Assembly (NCBI GenBank): GCA_041874725.1
Contig: CP097466.1
Span: 620,001 to 684,000 of the forward strand
Direction: 5' to 3'
DNA: 64,000 bases
Source: Duganella sp. BuS-21
GTDB lineage: Bacteria > Pseudomonadota > Gammaproteobacteria > Burkholderiales > Burkholderiaceae_D
The position numbers and the translations under genes were made by a program. The notes under the pieces are model-generated. The model was not told the origin of the DNA. It made no database searches and saw only the letters and a program-made list of their open reading frames with translations. Positions 1 to 9,231 of the stretch are shown piece by piece. Within the stretch, counting starts at the first letter, position 1. Every line of letters starts with the position of its first letter.

Positions 1-2
1 AC

Positions 3-752
3 GATTTCCGCGACTACACCGGCGCCTCGCAGAAGCGCCGGGTGCAGCATGCGCTCAAGGAAATGGCGTGCGACAGCATTTCGGCGCTGCAGGCGCGCGT
101 CATCCACGAGCCGGCCGCGTTCAGCCAGCTGCTGCAGTACCTGACCATTCCGGTCACCTCGATGTTCCGCGACCCGACTTATTTCGCCGGCCTGCGTGAA
201 CACGTGATGCCGGTGCTGAGCACCTATCCGTCGTTGAAGATCTGGATCGCCGGCTGCAGCACCGGCGAGGAAGTGTATTCGATGGCCATCCTGCTCAAGG
301 AGGAGGGCTTGCTCGAGCGCAGCATGATTTACGCCACCGACATCAACCCGCAATCGCTGGAGAAGGCGCGCAAGGGGGTGTTCCCGCTCGACGCCATGCG
401 CGAGTACACTGAGAACTACCAGGCCGCAGGCGGCAAGCGCAGCTTCTCGGACTACTACACGGCGGCGTACAATGCCGCGTTGTTCGACAGCTCGCTGTGT
501 GAAAACGTCACGTTTGCCGATCACAGCCTGGCGACCGATGCCGTGTTTGCGGAAACCCATCTGATCAGTTGCCGTAACGTGATGATTTATTTTAAGAAAA
601 AACTGCAGGAGCGCGCCTTCGGCCTGTTTCACGAGTCGCTCTGCCATCGCGGTTTCCTCGGCCTCGGCAGCAAGGAAAGCCTCGATTTTTCGGTGTACGC
701 GCCGCGCTTCGAGCCTGTGATCAAGCGCGAACGCCTGTTCCGCAAGCGCTGA
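3..752 (+). CDS. cheR: CheR chemoreceptor glutamate methyltransferase, 5' end outside window
   Basis: CheR uses S-adenosylmethionine to methylate glutamates on chemoreceptors, the forward arm of chemotactic adaptation. The frame is open from base 3 and already reads CheR-like N-terminal helix sequence (FRDYTGASQKRR), so the GTG at 42 is internal and the true start lies upstream of the window. The SAM-binding loop (IWIAGCSTGEEVYSM) is intact, followed by the acidic YATDIN strand and the C-terminal family signature CRNVMIYF. The last codons lie 5 bp before cheB, so the two are co-transcribed. Family assignment is secure. Whether it serves classical chemotaxis or a dedicated signalling complex with the downstream hybrid kinase cannot be told. 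Confidence 0.93.
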   Translation, partial: DFRDYTGASQKRRVQHALKEMACDSISALQARVIHEPAAFSQLLQYLTIPVTSMFRDPTYFAGLREHVMPVLSTYPSLKIWIAGCSTGEEVYSMAILLKEEGLLERSMIYATDINPQSLEKARKGVFPLDAMREYTENYQAAGGKRSFSDYYTAAYNAALFDSSLCENVTFADHSLATDAVFAETHLISCRNVMIYFKKKLQERAFGLFHESLCHRGFLGLGSKESLDFSVYAPRFEPVIKRERLFRKR

Positions 753-757
753 AGCAC

Positions 758-1360
758 ATGGATATCGCCCGCATCCAGGCGGCACTGGCCGGCCGCGCGT
801 TCGAGGCGGTGGTGATCGGCGCTTCGGCCGGCGGCGTCGGCGCGTTGCTGCAGCTGTTGCCGGGATTGCCGGCCGGTTACGGCCGCGCCGTGGTGGCCGT
901 GCTGCACATCCCCGAGGGGCGGCAAAGCCAGCTGGCCCAGGTGTTCCAGCAGCGCATGCGGCTGCCGGTGCACGAGGCGCAGGACAAGCAGGCGGTATCA
1001 TCCGGGACGCTGTATTTCGCCGGTTCGGGCTACCATCTCTCGGTAGAGCACGACCGCAGTTTTTCCCTCAGTTGCGAGGCGCCATTGCATTTTGCCCGGC
1101 CCGCAATTGATTATTTGATGGAATCCGCGGCCGACGTCTACGGTCCGGCCCTGGTCGGCATCCTGCTGACCGGCGCCAACCACGACGGCGCCGCCGGGAT
1201 GGCGGCCATCGGTGCGGCGGGCGGCCTGACCGTGGTGCAGTCGCCGCAGGAAGCCGAGGTGCCGACCATGCCGCTGGAGGCGATCCGCCTGCGCACGCCG
1301 GACCTGATCTTATCGCTGGATGAAGTACAAAAATTGCTGATGATGCTGGAGAATAATTAA
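758..1360 (+). CDS. cheB: CheB-type methylesterase domain protein without receiver
   Basis: A 200-residue stand-alone CheB catalytic domain, which removes methyl groups from chemoreceptor glutamates. The three catalytic positions are visible: Ser in IGASAGG near residue 23, His in the VLHIP strand, and Asp in LLTGANHDGAAGM near the C-terminus. Classical CheB carries an N-terminal receiver that controls the esterase; here it is absent, as in CheB proteins encoded beside CheR and multidomain kinases. It follows cheR by 5 bp and its TAA shares one base with the ATG of the hybrid kinase (TAATG), so translation is coupled. Regulation may come from the receiver at the start of the next protein; that is inference. 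Confidence 0.92.
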   Translation: MDIARIQAALAGRAFEAVVIGASAGGVGALLQLLPGLPAGYGRAVVAVLHIPEGRQSQLAQVFQQRMRLPVHEAQDKQAVSSGTLYFAGSGYHLSVEHDRSFSLSCEAPLHFARPAIDYLMESAADVYGPALVGILLTGANHDGAAGMAAIGAAGGLTVVQSPQEAEVPTMPLEAIRLRTPDLILSLDEVQKLLMMLENN

Positions 1361-2541
1361 TGCAAGACGCATCCCCCACCAAGCTGCTGATCGTCGACGA
1401 TCTGCCGGAAAACCTGCAAGCGCTGGAGGCCCTGATCCGGGCTCCCGGGCGTGAAATCTACCAGGCCGGCTCGGGCGAGGACGCGCTGGCCCTGCTGCTG
1501 CAGCACGACTTCGCCATGGCGATACTCGACGTGCAGATGCCGGGCATGGACGGCTTTGAACTGGCCGAACTGATGCGCGGCACCGACAAGACCCGGCAGA
1601 TTCCGATCGTGTTCGTGACGGCGGCGGGCAAGGAGCTCAATTATTCCTTCAAGGGTTACGAGGCCGGCGCGGTCGACATCCTGTACAAGCCGCTCGACCC
1701 GCGCGCGGTGAAGGGCAAGGTGCAAGTATTCGTGGCGCTGTACCAGGCGCGCGAGGCGATGCGGCGCCAGGTCGAGGCGCTGGAGGCGGCGCGCAAGGAG
1801 CAGGAAGCCACCCAGGCCAAGCTGCAGCACGCGCTGGTGATGCGCGACGAATTCATGTCCATGGTGTCGCACGAGATGCGCACGCCGCTCAACACGCTGT
1901 ACCTGGAAACCCAGTTGCGCAAGATGCAACTGGAGCGCGGCAATATGGCGGCCTTCGGCCCCGATCAGCTGCAGCGCATGGTGGCGCGCGACGACCGCCA
2001 GATCCAGAGCATCATCCGCCTGATCGACGATATGCTCGACGTGTCGCGCATGCGCAGTGGCAAGCTGTCGCTGCGGCCGGGCTGGGTGGAGTTGTCGGGC
2101 CTGCTGCGGCGCGTGGTGCAGGATCTGACGCCGCAGGCCATCACGGCCGGCGCCACCATCACGCTGGACGCGGCCACGCCGGTCAGCGGCTGGTGGGACG
2201 AGTTCCGCATCGAGCAGATCGTCGTCAACCTGCTGACCAACGCGCTGCGCTACGGCTGCCAGCGGCCGGTGAGCGTGACCTTGACGGTGGACCAGGAATG
2301 GGCGCGCGTGGATGTGCGCGATTGCGGTTCCGGCATCGCGCCGGAGCATCACGCCAAGATCTTCGAGCCGTACGAGCGCGGCGTCGGCAGCGACGGCCCT
2401 GCGGGTCTGGGGCTGGGCCTGTACATCTCGCGCCAGCTGGCCGAGGTGCACGAGGGCAGCCTGACGCTGGAAAGCAAGCCCGGTGAAGGTTCGGTGTTCA
2501 GCCTGACGCTGCCGCGCCGCGATGCGCCGCCGGTGCAATAG
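1360..2541 (+). CDS. Receiver-histidine kinase hybrid (REC-HisKA-HATPase)
   Basis: A 393-residue soluble signalling protein with an N-terminal receiver and a C-terminal kinase, the reverse order of most hybrid kinases. The receiver (about residues 8-125) has the acidic pair in IVDD, phospho-acceptor Asp57 in AILDVQMPGMDGF and the conserved Lys110. A coiled linker leads to the HisKA box with His171 (MVSHEMRTPLN). The ATPase domain has the N box NLLTNALRYG, G1 DCGSGIAP and G2 GLGLGLYIS. No membrane segment or PAS domain is seen, so it probably takes its input as phosphate on Asp57. Coupling to cheR and cheB suggests one signalling module. Its output partner is not in the window. Confidence 0.9.
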   Translation: MQDASPTKLLIVDDLPENLQALEALIRAPGREIYQAGSGEDALALLLQHDFAMAILDVQMPGMDGFELAELMRGTDKTRQIPIVFVTAAGKELNYSFKGYEAGAVDILYKPLDPRAVKGKVQVFVALYQAREAMRRQVEALEAARKEQEATQAKLQHALVMRDEFMSMVSHEMRTPLNTLYLETQLRKMQLERGNMAAFGPDQLQRMVARDDRQIQSIIRLIDDMLDVSRMRSGKLSLRPGWVELSGLLRRVVQDLTPQAITAGATITLDAATPVSGWWDEFRIEQIVVNLLTNALRYGCQRPVSVTLTVDQEWARVDVRDCGSGIAPEHHAKIFEPYERGVGSDGPAGLGLGLYISRQLAEVHEGSLTLESKPGEGSVFSLTLPRRDAPPVQ

Positions 2542-2561
2542 GGCGTAGTCAGCGCGAAAAG

Positions 2562-2645
2562 CCCTCATTCTCCGCGTAGGCGGGAATCCATAAGTCGCAT
2601 GCTCAGTGATGCGGCATGGATTCCTGCTGCCGCAGGAATGACGGC
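2562..2645. repeat. REP-like double hairpin, copy 1
   Basis: Two short hairpins in inverted orientation: a left arm with CCGC/GCGG around GTAG and a right arm ATTCCTGC/GCAGGAAT around TGCC, joined by a spacer. The outer parts (GGGAATCCAT and ATGGATTCC) are complementary to each other. The same design recurs at 19716-19789 and 25755-25827. It sits between the convergent ends of the hybrid kinase and the EF-hand gene and could act as a bidirectional terminator or mRNA stabiliser, but there is no T-tract. Confidence 0.75.
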
Positions 2646-2648
2646 TTT

Positions 2649-3062
2649 TCAGCGCGAGCGCGATTCCTCGCGCCGCTGGATCAGGTAATTCTTCAGGTCG
2701 TCGAACGTGACTTTGCCGCGCTGGTTGGTGTCGATGTGGTCGAAGTTTTTCTCGATAAAACCGAGGCCGGCCTGGCGCGCTTCGTCGCGCGTCAGCATGC
2801 CGCTGTTGTCCTGGTCGGCTTCTTCAAAGCGCTTCTTCAATTTCTGCATGGCCTGATAGCGCAGCAGCACCGGGCCGGAGGTGTAGTCGGGCAGCGGCTT
2901 GCGCAGCGCCGGCGGCAGGTACGGTTCGGGATGGGCCGGGGCGGAACGCACGGCGGCGGGCGCTGGCGTGGCCGGGTCCGTGTTCGGCGTCTGTGCGCCG
3001 GCATGCGACATGACCGCAATGCTTGCTGCGGCGCTTAGCATGGCTAATTGCAAAAGCTTCAT
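2649..3062 (-). CDS. Secreted EF-hand domain protein
   Basis: A 137-residue exported protein. An N-terminal signal peptide ends near AHA-GAQ at about residue 24 and is followed by a Pro/Ala-rich linker. The C-terminal half holds two EF-hand loops: DQDNSGMLTRDE and, about 30 residues later, DTNQRGKVTFDD. Both have acidic or polar residues at positions 1, 3, 5 and 12 and Gly at position 6, so calcium binding is plausible. It is likely periplasmic. The gene is monocistronic between a REP-like repeat and the S10 peptidase gene, and no partner can be inferred. The start fits the signal peptide. Confidence 0.85.
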   Translation of the reverse strand: MKLLQLAMLSAAASIAVMSHAGAQTPNTDPATPAPAAVRSAPAHPEPYLPPALRKPLPDYTSGPVLLRYQAMQKLKKRFEEADQDNSGMLTRDEARQAGLGFIEKNFDHIDTNQRGKVTFDDLKNYLIQRREESRSR

Positions 3063-3094
3063 GGTTGTCTCCCCCGCATCTGCAGATGCTTGGC

Positions 3095-4684
3095 TTAGTG
3101 TGACACTGTGACGCTGTTCATGAAATTAATCAAATCTGTTTGCTGCGTTCGACGCGCGCTGTCGTCTAGATACGTCATGTGACCGCTAGCATAGTATTTC
3201 AGCACAATTGCCTGCTTGTCATCCAGCCTTGCCAGGTCGAGTTCGGTCTGGTGGTGCGGCGTGGCCAGGTCGTGGTAGCCGCTCACGGCCAGCACCTTCA
3301 TGGCCGGGTTCAGCGTCATGGCGGCGGCCAGGTCGGGGATGGTGTCCGGCAGCTGCCTGCCGTCGTGGCTGAAGTTCCAGCGGTTGATGATGTCGACAAA
3401 GGGCGTGTAGGCCGAGCCGGCCGTGTAGTGCAGCTCGCCGGCCAGATAGCTGACGATGCTGCTGGAGAACGAGGCGTTCACCACCGCCAGTGACGGATCG
3501 CCGTCGCGCGCCAGCGCGCTGCCCTTGGCGGCGATCACGCGGGCGTCGTAGCGGCCCAGCAGCTGGCCGCTGACGGCGTTCTGCTGGTAGTAGCCCGGTT
3601 GCATATTGAAATGCTGCTGCCAGGCCAGGGTGCCCATGCCGGTCAGCTCGGACAGCTGGTTGATGACGGCCGGCGGCGGCGCCACCTGGCTGGCCAGGTA
3701 GGCGGCGATGGCGCTGCGGTAGGCGCCGGTGGCGAAGTTGCGCGCGGCGTCCGGCGAGATGGCCGCCGCACGCTGGTGATAGGCGCTGGTGAGCAGATAG
3801 GTCGGGATATAGCCTTCGCAGCTGACGGCGCCGGGATCGAGCACGCCGCAGTTGCTGTTGTAGTCCATGATGGCTGATTGCAGGACCAGGCCGTCGATCT
3901 GGACGCCGGCCGTCTCCAGCAGATTGGCCAGCACCGCCGTGCGCGGCGCGCCGTAGGATTCGCCGTACAGGAGCTTGGGCGAGGCCTCGCGCTGGTTGAC
4001 GGCGACGTAGCGCTGGACGAAGTCGCGGAAGGCGGCGGCATCCGCGTCCACGCCCCAGAAGTCGGCGTTGGTGTTGGGGGCGATGGCCTGTGTGTAGCCG
4101 GTGCCCACCGCGTCCACGAACACCAGGTCGGACTGCGGCAGCAGCGTCTCCTGATTGTCCACCAGCTGCACCGGCGGAATGGTGGCGTTGGGGATGGTGC
4201 TGACCAGGCGGCGCGGGCCGAAGGAGCCGAGATGCAGATAGGTCGATGCCGAGCCGGGGCCGCCGTTGTAGAAGAAGGTGAGCGGGCGCTTGGCGGCGGC
4301 GGCGCCGGCCACGGTGTAGGCGACGTAGAAGAACGAGACGGTGGGCCTGCCGGTTTTGGCGTCAACGGCGGTCAGGTGGCCGGTGGTGGCGGTGTAGTTG
4401 AACGGTTGGCCGTTGAGCTGGATGCGGCTGGCGATGACGGCGGTGTTCTCGTTCGGCGTCGCCAGCGCGGCGTTGGCGGCGCTGGAGTAGACGGTGCTGT
4501 CGGCGAAGGAGCCGGCAACTGGCGGGACCACCACCGGCGGGACCACCGGCGGCGAGGTGGGCGGCGCCGCACCGCCGCCACCGCCACCGCCACCGCAGGC
4601 AGTCAGCAACGCGGCGCAAGCCAGCGCCAACGAAGCGCAATTCAGCCCCGGCCGCCGCCATTGCAATCTTGTGCAAAACGCCAC
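3095..4684 (-). CDS. S10-family serine carboxypeptidase-like lipoprotein
   Basis: A 529-residue protein of the peptidase S10 family, which releases C-terminal residues from peptides with a Ser-Asp-His triad. The N-terminus has a lipoprotein signal with lipobox LTAC (Cys30) followed by eight glycines and a Pro/Val-rich spacer, placing it at the outer membrane or periplasm. Family marks are the GGPGSAS oxyanion-hole segment, nucleophile Ser in GESYG, Asp in SGYHDLATP and the final His in SGHMTYLDD. Bacterial members often act on peptides in complex media, but the substrate is not known. It lies 46 bp downstream of the deaminase gene on the same strand; its role in the purine regulon is doubtful. 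Confidence 0.88.
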   Translation of the reverse strand: MAFCTRLQWRRPGLNCASLALACAALLTACGGGGGGGGAAPPTSPPVVPPVVVPPVAGSFADSTVYSSAANAALATPNENTAVIASRIQLNGQPFNYTATTGHLTAVDAKTGRPTVSFFYVAYTVAGAAAAKRPLTFFYNGGPGSASTYLHLGSFGPRRLVSTIPNATIPPVQLVDNQETLLPQSDLVFVDAVGTGYTQAIAPNTNADFWGVDADAAAFRDFVQRYVAVNQREASPKLLYGESYGAPRTAVLANLLETAGVQIDGLVLQSAIMDYNSNCGVLDPGAVSCEGYIPTYLLTSAYHQRAAAISPDAARNFATGAYRSAIAAYLASQVAPPPAVINQLSELTGMGTLAWQQHFNMQPGYYQQNAVSGQLLGRYDARVIAAKGSALARDGDPSLAVVNASFSSSIVSYLAGELHYTAGSAYTPFVDIINRWNFSHDGRQLPDTIPDLAAAMTLNPAMKVLAVSGYHDLATPHHQTELDLARLDDKQAIVLKYYASGHMTYLDDSARRTQQTDLINFMNSVTVSH

Positions 4685-4730
4685 GATACCTCCCGCAGAG
4701 ATGTATCGTGATGATACGCCCGATCACACT

Positions 4731-5207
4731 TCATTTGTGCCAAAAATCCTTGTGCGCCACGCGCGCTTCGTCTTCGCGCAATGGGCCGATGACTTCGGTC
4801 GGGCGCTGGCCGGCGGCGAACACCGTGCGGCAAGGCAGCGACAGTGTCGGGTTCTCCGGATCGCTGCCGGTCAGTGCCAGCAGGCTGGCCTCGGACATGG
4901 CGTACACCACGCGCCCGACACCGCTCCAGTAGGTGCCGCCGCTGCACATGGCGCACGGTTCGGCGTTGGCGTACAAGGTGGCGCTTGCCAGTTCGGCGGG
5001 GCCGTGCTGCTGCGAGGCCTGGCGCAGCGCGTTCATCTCCGCATGGGCCGTGCGGTCGCTGCTGGAGGCGTTCATGGCTTGCGAGATCACCGTGCCGTCG
5101 GCCGCCACCACCATGGCGGCGAACGGGTGATGGCCTGCGTCGCGCGAGCGCTGCGCCAGCGCCAGTACTTGCGTGAGAAAAGCGTGGTCTTGCGCGGTTG
5201 CGCTCAT
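4731..5207 (-). CDS. Nucleoside/guanine deaminase (CDA superfamily)
   Basis: A 158-residue zinc deaminase of the cytidine/deoxycytidylate deaminase superfamily, of the small GuaD/nucleoside deaminase type. The zinc motifs are HAE (His55, Glu57) and PCAMC (Cys85, Cys88). The start at 5207 is chosen because its ATG overlaps the stop of the upstream oxygenase gene (ATGA) and a GGAG lies 8 bp before it; an upstream start at 5276 would overlap that gene by 70 bp. Sitting last in a purine uptake and oxidation operon, it most likely removes an amino group from guanine or a related purine, giving xanthine and ammonia. The exact substrate is inferred from context, not from the sequence. Confidence 0.85.
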   Translation of the reverse strand: MSATAQDHAFLTQVLALAQRSRDAGHHPFAAMVVAADGTVISQAMNASSSDRTAHAEMNALRQASQQHGPAELASATLYANAEPCAMCSGGTYWSGVGRVVYAMSEASLLALTGSDPENPTLSLPCRTVFAAGQRPTEVIGPLREDEARVAHKDFWHK

Positions 5208-6187
5208 CGTAAAACTCCGTAGTGCAGATTCTGCTGCTTGAGGTAACTGCGATAGGCCAGCGACATGCGGTCGCACGCCACCGACACTTCCGCGCCGGGT
5301 ATCAGCGGCAGGCGTGCCGGATGCTGGCTTTCCAGGATCGGCTTATCCTGCAGGAAGATGGTGTCCTGGAACTCGCGCATGGCGTCATCGCTGGAGGTGA
5401 AATCGTTCAGCGCCATGATGATCCACACGCGCGTGCTGGTTTCCGTCAGCGGCTGCGAGAACAGGGCGATCGCTTCGCGGATCGCGCCCGGTGGATGCTT
5501 GGTCAGAATGGTGGTCAGTGGACGCACCACGCGGTAGGTGTATTCGATGTCGCTGCCGCCGGTGGCGGAGCGGCTGGCTTGCGGCTGGAAGGCATAGCAT
5601 TGTTTGGCCCAGACGCCGCTGCCGTAGTCGGGATCGTCGAAGGTCTCGACGGTGTAGTCGGGCACCACCGGCTGCTGCTTGTCGCCCAATATGCCTTCGT
5701 GGACGAAGGCGAAATGCGCCATGTCGAGGAAGTTCTCGACGATGCGCGGCGCGCTGGCCTGCACGTCGTAATGGCCGCACCAGACCTTGCGCAGCTGGTC
5801 GTCGGCGAATTCCGGAAAGGCCGGCGGCCCGGCATGCGCCGGCGTGCCGAGGCACACCCATGCCATGCCGTACTGCTCGACCACGTGGTACACCGCCACC
5901 TGCGCCTTGGTCGGCGCCTGCGGCAGGGCGGGGATGTGGATGCAGCGCCCCTCCTTGCCGAAGGCCCAGCCGTGGTAGGCGCAACGCAGCGTGTCGTCCT
6001 GCAGCGCACCCATGGACAGCCGCGTGCCGCGATGCGGACAACGGTCCTCCCAGGCGTGCAGCACGCCGCCGCTGTCGCGCCATAGCACCAGGCGCGTCTC
6101 CAGCAGGTCGGTGGCCAGCATGGCGCCAGCCGCAACCTGGTTGGATAGCGCGACCGGATGCCAGTCGTTGTAGAGGACCGGGTCCAT
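5204..6187 (-). CDS. Rieske non-heme iron oxygenase, alpha-type (HpxD-like candidate)
   Basis: A 327-residue ring-hydroxylating oxygenase subunit. The N-terminal Rieske [2Fe-2S] site is Cys50-x-His52 and Cys69-x2-His72 (CPHRG and CAYHGW). The catalytic domain has the mononuclear iron motif NFLDMAHFAFVHEG. Such enzymes need an electron-donating reductase, which is not beside it; the nearest ferredoxin gene is at 14497. The gene follows the purine-type binding protein by 2 bp and overlaps the deaminase by 4 bp. In Klebsiella, HpxD/HpxE is a Rieske oxygenase pair that oxidises purine in place of a molybdenum xanthine dehydrogenase, and methylxanthine N-demethylases are also Rieske enzymes. A purine or methylpurine substrate is therefore the leading inference. 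Confidence 0.85.
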   Translation of the reverse strand: MDPVLYNDWHPVALSNQVAAGAMLATDLLETRLVLWRDSGGVLHAWEDRCPHRGTRLSMGALQDDTLRCAYHGWAFGKEGRCIHIPALPQAPTKAQVAVYHVVEQYGMAWVCLGTPAHAGPPAFPEFADDQLRKVWCGHYDVQASAPRIVENFLDMAHFAFVHEGILGDKQQPVVPDYTVETFDDPDYGSGVWAKQCYAFQPQASRSATGGSDIEYTYRVVRPLTTILTKHPPGAIREAIALFSQPLTETSTRVWIIMALNDFTSSDDAMREFQDTIFLQDKPILESQHPARLPLIPGAEVSVACDRMSLAYRSYLKQQNLHYGVLR

Positions 6188-6189
6188 GC

Positions 6190-7278
<1,089 letters not shown>

Positions 7279-7305
7279 GCGATTTCCTTTGCGTAGGGAA
7301 GCTGG

Positions 7306-8166
7306 TTAGAAGTGGTACTCGGCGCGCACCATCGGCGTGCGGGCGGTGGCGCCAGGGTTGCTCTTGGTGGTAGGGTTGCCGAACTTGTTGCGCCAGTATT
7401 GGTAAGCCACGCCGATCTTGAAGGTGTTCTTCGGCGTGCCGATGTTTTCGCTGATGTCGTACATGATCTGGGCGTCGATATTGGTTTCCGGCGCGGTGGC
7501 GCCGCCGAATTCGTTCTTGCCCTTGGCGCTGATGAAGTTGAGGAAGCCGTTGAACTGCAGCGGAATGCCGGCGGTGAACGGGATGCCCCATGCGGCGCCG
7601 AGCATGGCGTGGGTCTTGTAGCGGTAGCGTGGCGTGGCCTGGTTGGTGAAGGTGCTGTAAGGCGCGTTCGACTCCCACATCGCCAGCACGCTGACGTCCA
7701 GGAAGCCCGGCACGTCCAGCATCAGCGTCGGGCCGGCCACCACCATGCGTTTCTTGGAGTTGTAGCCGGCGTCGGTCTTGCTGTTGTAGTCGAAACCGAC
7801 GGTGGCGCCGACGCCGCGCACCGGGCCGAATTCATATTTCGTGCCGTTGATCTTGCCGAAGTCCAGGGTGTTGCGGTACAGCGCGTAAGCCTCGTGCGCG
7901 CCGCTGTTGGAACCGGCGGCCGACGGATCGAGGTTGGACGACATCAGCAGGTCGACGTTGAAGACGTTCTTGCCGTACTTGTAGCCGGAGACGTGGCTGA
8001 CGTTGACGATATTCTTGGTGATGTCGTTCTTGTTGAACGGCTCGGCGAAGTCGGTGCCGTAGCGGTAGCCCAGGTAGGTGTCACTCCATTCGGCTGCCTG
8101 CGCGGAGCAGGTGGCGAAGACGGCGAGTGCGGCGGTGCAGCGGACGAGGTGTGACACGTGCGACAT
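7306..8166 (-). CDS. Tsx-like nucleoside-specific outer membrane channel
   Basis: A 286-residue outer membrane protein of the nucleoside-specific channel (Tsx) family. The start at 8166 is set by AAGGAG 5 bp upstream and a clean signal peptide (MSHVSHLVRC to SAQAAEW). The mature protein opens with EWSDTYLGYRYGTDFAEP, has alternating beta-strand sequence throughout and ends in EYHF, the aromatic C-terminus expected for barrel assembly. It is the first gene of the leftward operon (porin, binding protein, oxygenase, deaminase), matching a purine nucleoside or base uptake route. Substrate preference is inferred from family and neighbours. Confidence 0.85.
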   Translation of the reverse strand: MSHVSHLVRCTAALAVFATCSAQAAEWSDTYLGYRYGTDFAEPFNKNDITKNIVNVSHVSGYKYGKNVFNVDLLMSSNLDPSAAGSNSGAHEAYALYRNTLDFGKINGTKYEFGPVRGVGATVGFDYNSKTDAGYNSKKRMVVAGPTLMLDVPGFLDVSVLAMWESNAPYSTFTNQATPRYRYKTHAMLGAAWGIPFTAGIPLQFNGFLNFISAKGKNEFGGATAPETNIDAQIMYDISENIGTPKNTFKIGVAYQYWRNKFGNPTTKSNPGATARTPMVRAEYHF

Positions 8167-8226
8167 AAAGGCTCCTTCAAGTTGTTGTAGTAAGAGGTAG
8201 GACAAGGTAGGACAGCACTTTTTTGT

Positions 8227-8250
8227 ATCCAATCGTTTTAGCAATTGGAT
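8227..8250. promoter_or_regulatory. Inverted repeat upstream of the porin operon
   Basis: Perfect 7-bp arms ATCCAAT and ATTGGAT are separated by 10 bp, about 60 bp upstream of the porin start. The position suits an operator or an mRNA leader hairpin. It does not resemble the GTGTAC motifs on the other side of the regulator gene. Confidence 0.4.
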
Positions 8251-8291
8251 TCAATCTCGTCTACCTCTCTAGCAATTAGCGGGCCAACTAT

Positions 8292-9002
8292 TCAGAATCC
8301 GGACAACACTTCGGCCAGATTCACTTTCTTGTCCTGCTCCGCCAGCCGCAAACGCGCTTCGATTTCCAGCAGGTGATGCTCGATCAGGTGGCTGGCTTCC
8401 TTCACCTTGCCCTGCTCGATGAGGGTGGCCAGATCCTGGTGTTCGTCGTTCTCGCACATGGCGCTGCCGGGCGCCTCGTAGAGGGCGATGATCAGCGAGC
8501 AGCGCGACACCAGCTCCGCCATGAAGCGCTGCAGCACGTGGTTGCCGGCCAGTTGCGCCAGCAGCAGGTGGAACTCGCCGCCCAATCGTATCCAACCGGC
8601 GCGGTCGCCGCTGCGGCGGGCCGCGTCTTCGGCCTTAAGGGCGGCGCGGATCTGGCGGATCGAATCGGGCGTGGCGTTCTGTATGACGAGCGGCACGATC
8701 TCGCGCTCGATGGCGCGCCGTGCGGCGAAGATTTCACGCGCTTCCTTGGGCGTGGGCGAGGCGATGACGGCGCCGCGATTGGGCCGCAGTTCGATGATGT
8801 GGTCGTGCGCCAGCCGTTGCAGCGCCTTGCGCACGGTGGTGCGGCTGACCTGATACAGCTCGCAGAAATCGGCCTCGCCGAGGTGGGTGCCGGGCGGCAG
8901 CCGGTGGCTCATGACGGCGTTGACGACGGCTTTGTAGATGCGCATATCGACGGCGGTGGTACCGCGTTTGACTGCTTGATCGGCTTTGCGCTGGTCGGGC
9001 AT
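8292..9002 (-). CDS. GntR/FadR-family regulator of the purine regulon
   Basis: A 236-residue regulator with an N-terminal winged helix (residues about 15-80, including HLGEADFCELYQVSRTTVRKALQRLA) and a C-terminal all-helical FCD ligand domain with metal-site histidines (GGEFHLLLAQLAGN, HQDLATLIEQG, LIEHHLLEIE). The start at 9002 is preferred because GGAG lies 8 bp before it; an ATG at 9017 would add five residues. It stands between the leftward porin/oxygenase operon and the rightward ABC operon, so it probably represses both and is released by a purine or its breakdown product. The ligand is not identifiable from sequence. Confidence 0.88.
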   Translation of the reverse strand: MPDQRKADQAVKRGTTAVDMRIYKAVVNAVMSHRLPPGTHLGEADFCELYQVSRTTVRKALQRLAHDHIIELRPNRGAVIASPTPKEAREIFAARRAIEREIVPLVIQNATPDSIRQIRAALKAEDAARRSGDRAGWIRLGGEFHLLLAQLAGNHVLQRFMAELVSRCSLIIALYEAPGSAMCENDEHQDLATLIEQGKVKEASHLIEHHLLEIEARLRLAEQDKKVNLAEVLSGF

Positions 9003-9060
9003 TGCTGGATTCTCCATGGGTTGATTGCTTGCCTCTGTTAAGCAGGAAGCGTGCTAGCCC

Positions 9061-9216
9061 GTGTACAAAATCGGTGCCTTAATTGTGTACGAAAGCACTT
9101 TGTTTTCAAGTTTTGTGCACATTTTTGGGGAGAATGACACCAAAACGGCGCATTGAAAGGTGCATGAATGTGGCACGCTACTTGCGTCCATATTCGCATC
9201 TCACTTTGTATACGAT
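9061..9216. promoter_or_regulatory. Cluster of GTGTAC-type operator motifs
   Basis: Four related motifs lie between the GntR gene and the ABC operon: GTGTACAAAA (9061), TTGTGTACGAAA (9083), TTTTGTGCACA (9111) and TTGTATACGAT (9206). Each is centred on a GTGTAC, GTGCAC or GTATAC core with flanking T/A, close to the TTGTATACAA-like palindromes bound by FadR-type GntR proteins. They would cover the regulator's own promoter and the ABC operon promoter. Confidence 0.55.
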
Positions 9217-9231
9217 GAAGGGAAGACGTCG

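Noticed and set aside
9160-9231. An earlier start for the ABC ATPase
   Set aside because: The extra 24 residues show no family similarity, and the operator-like motif at 9206 would fall inside the gene; ATG 9232 has a ribosome site.
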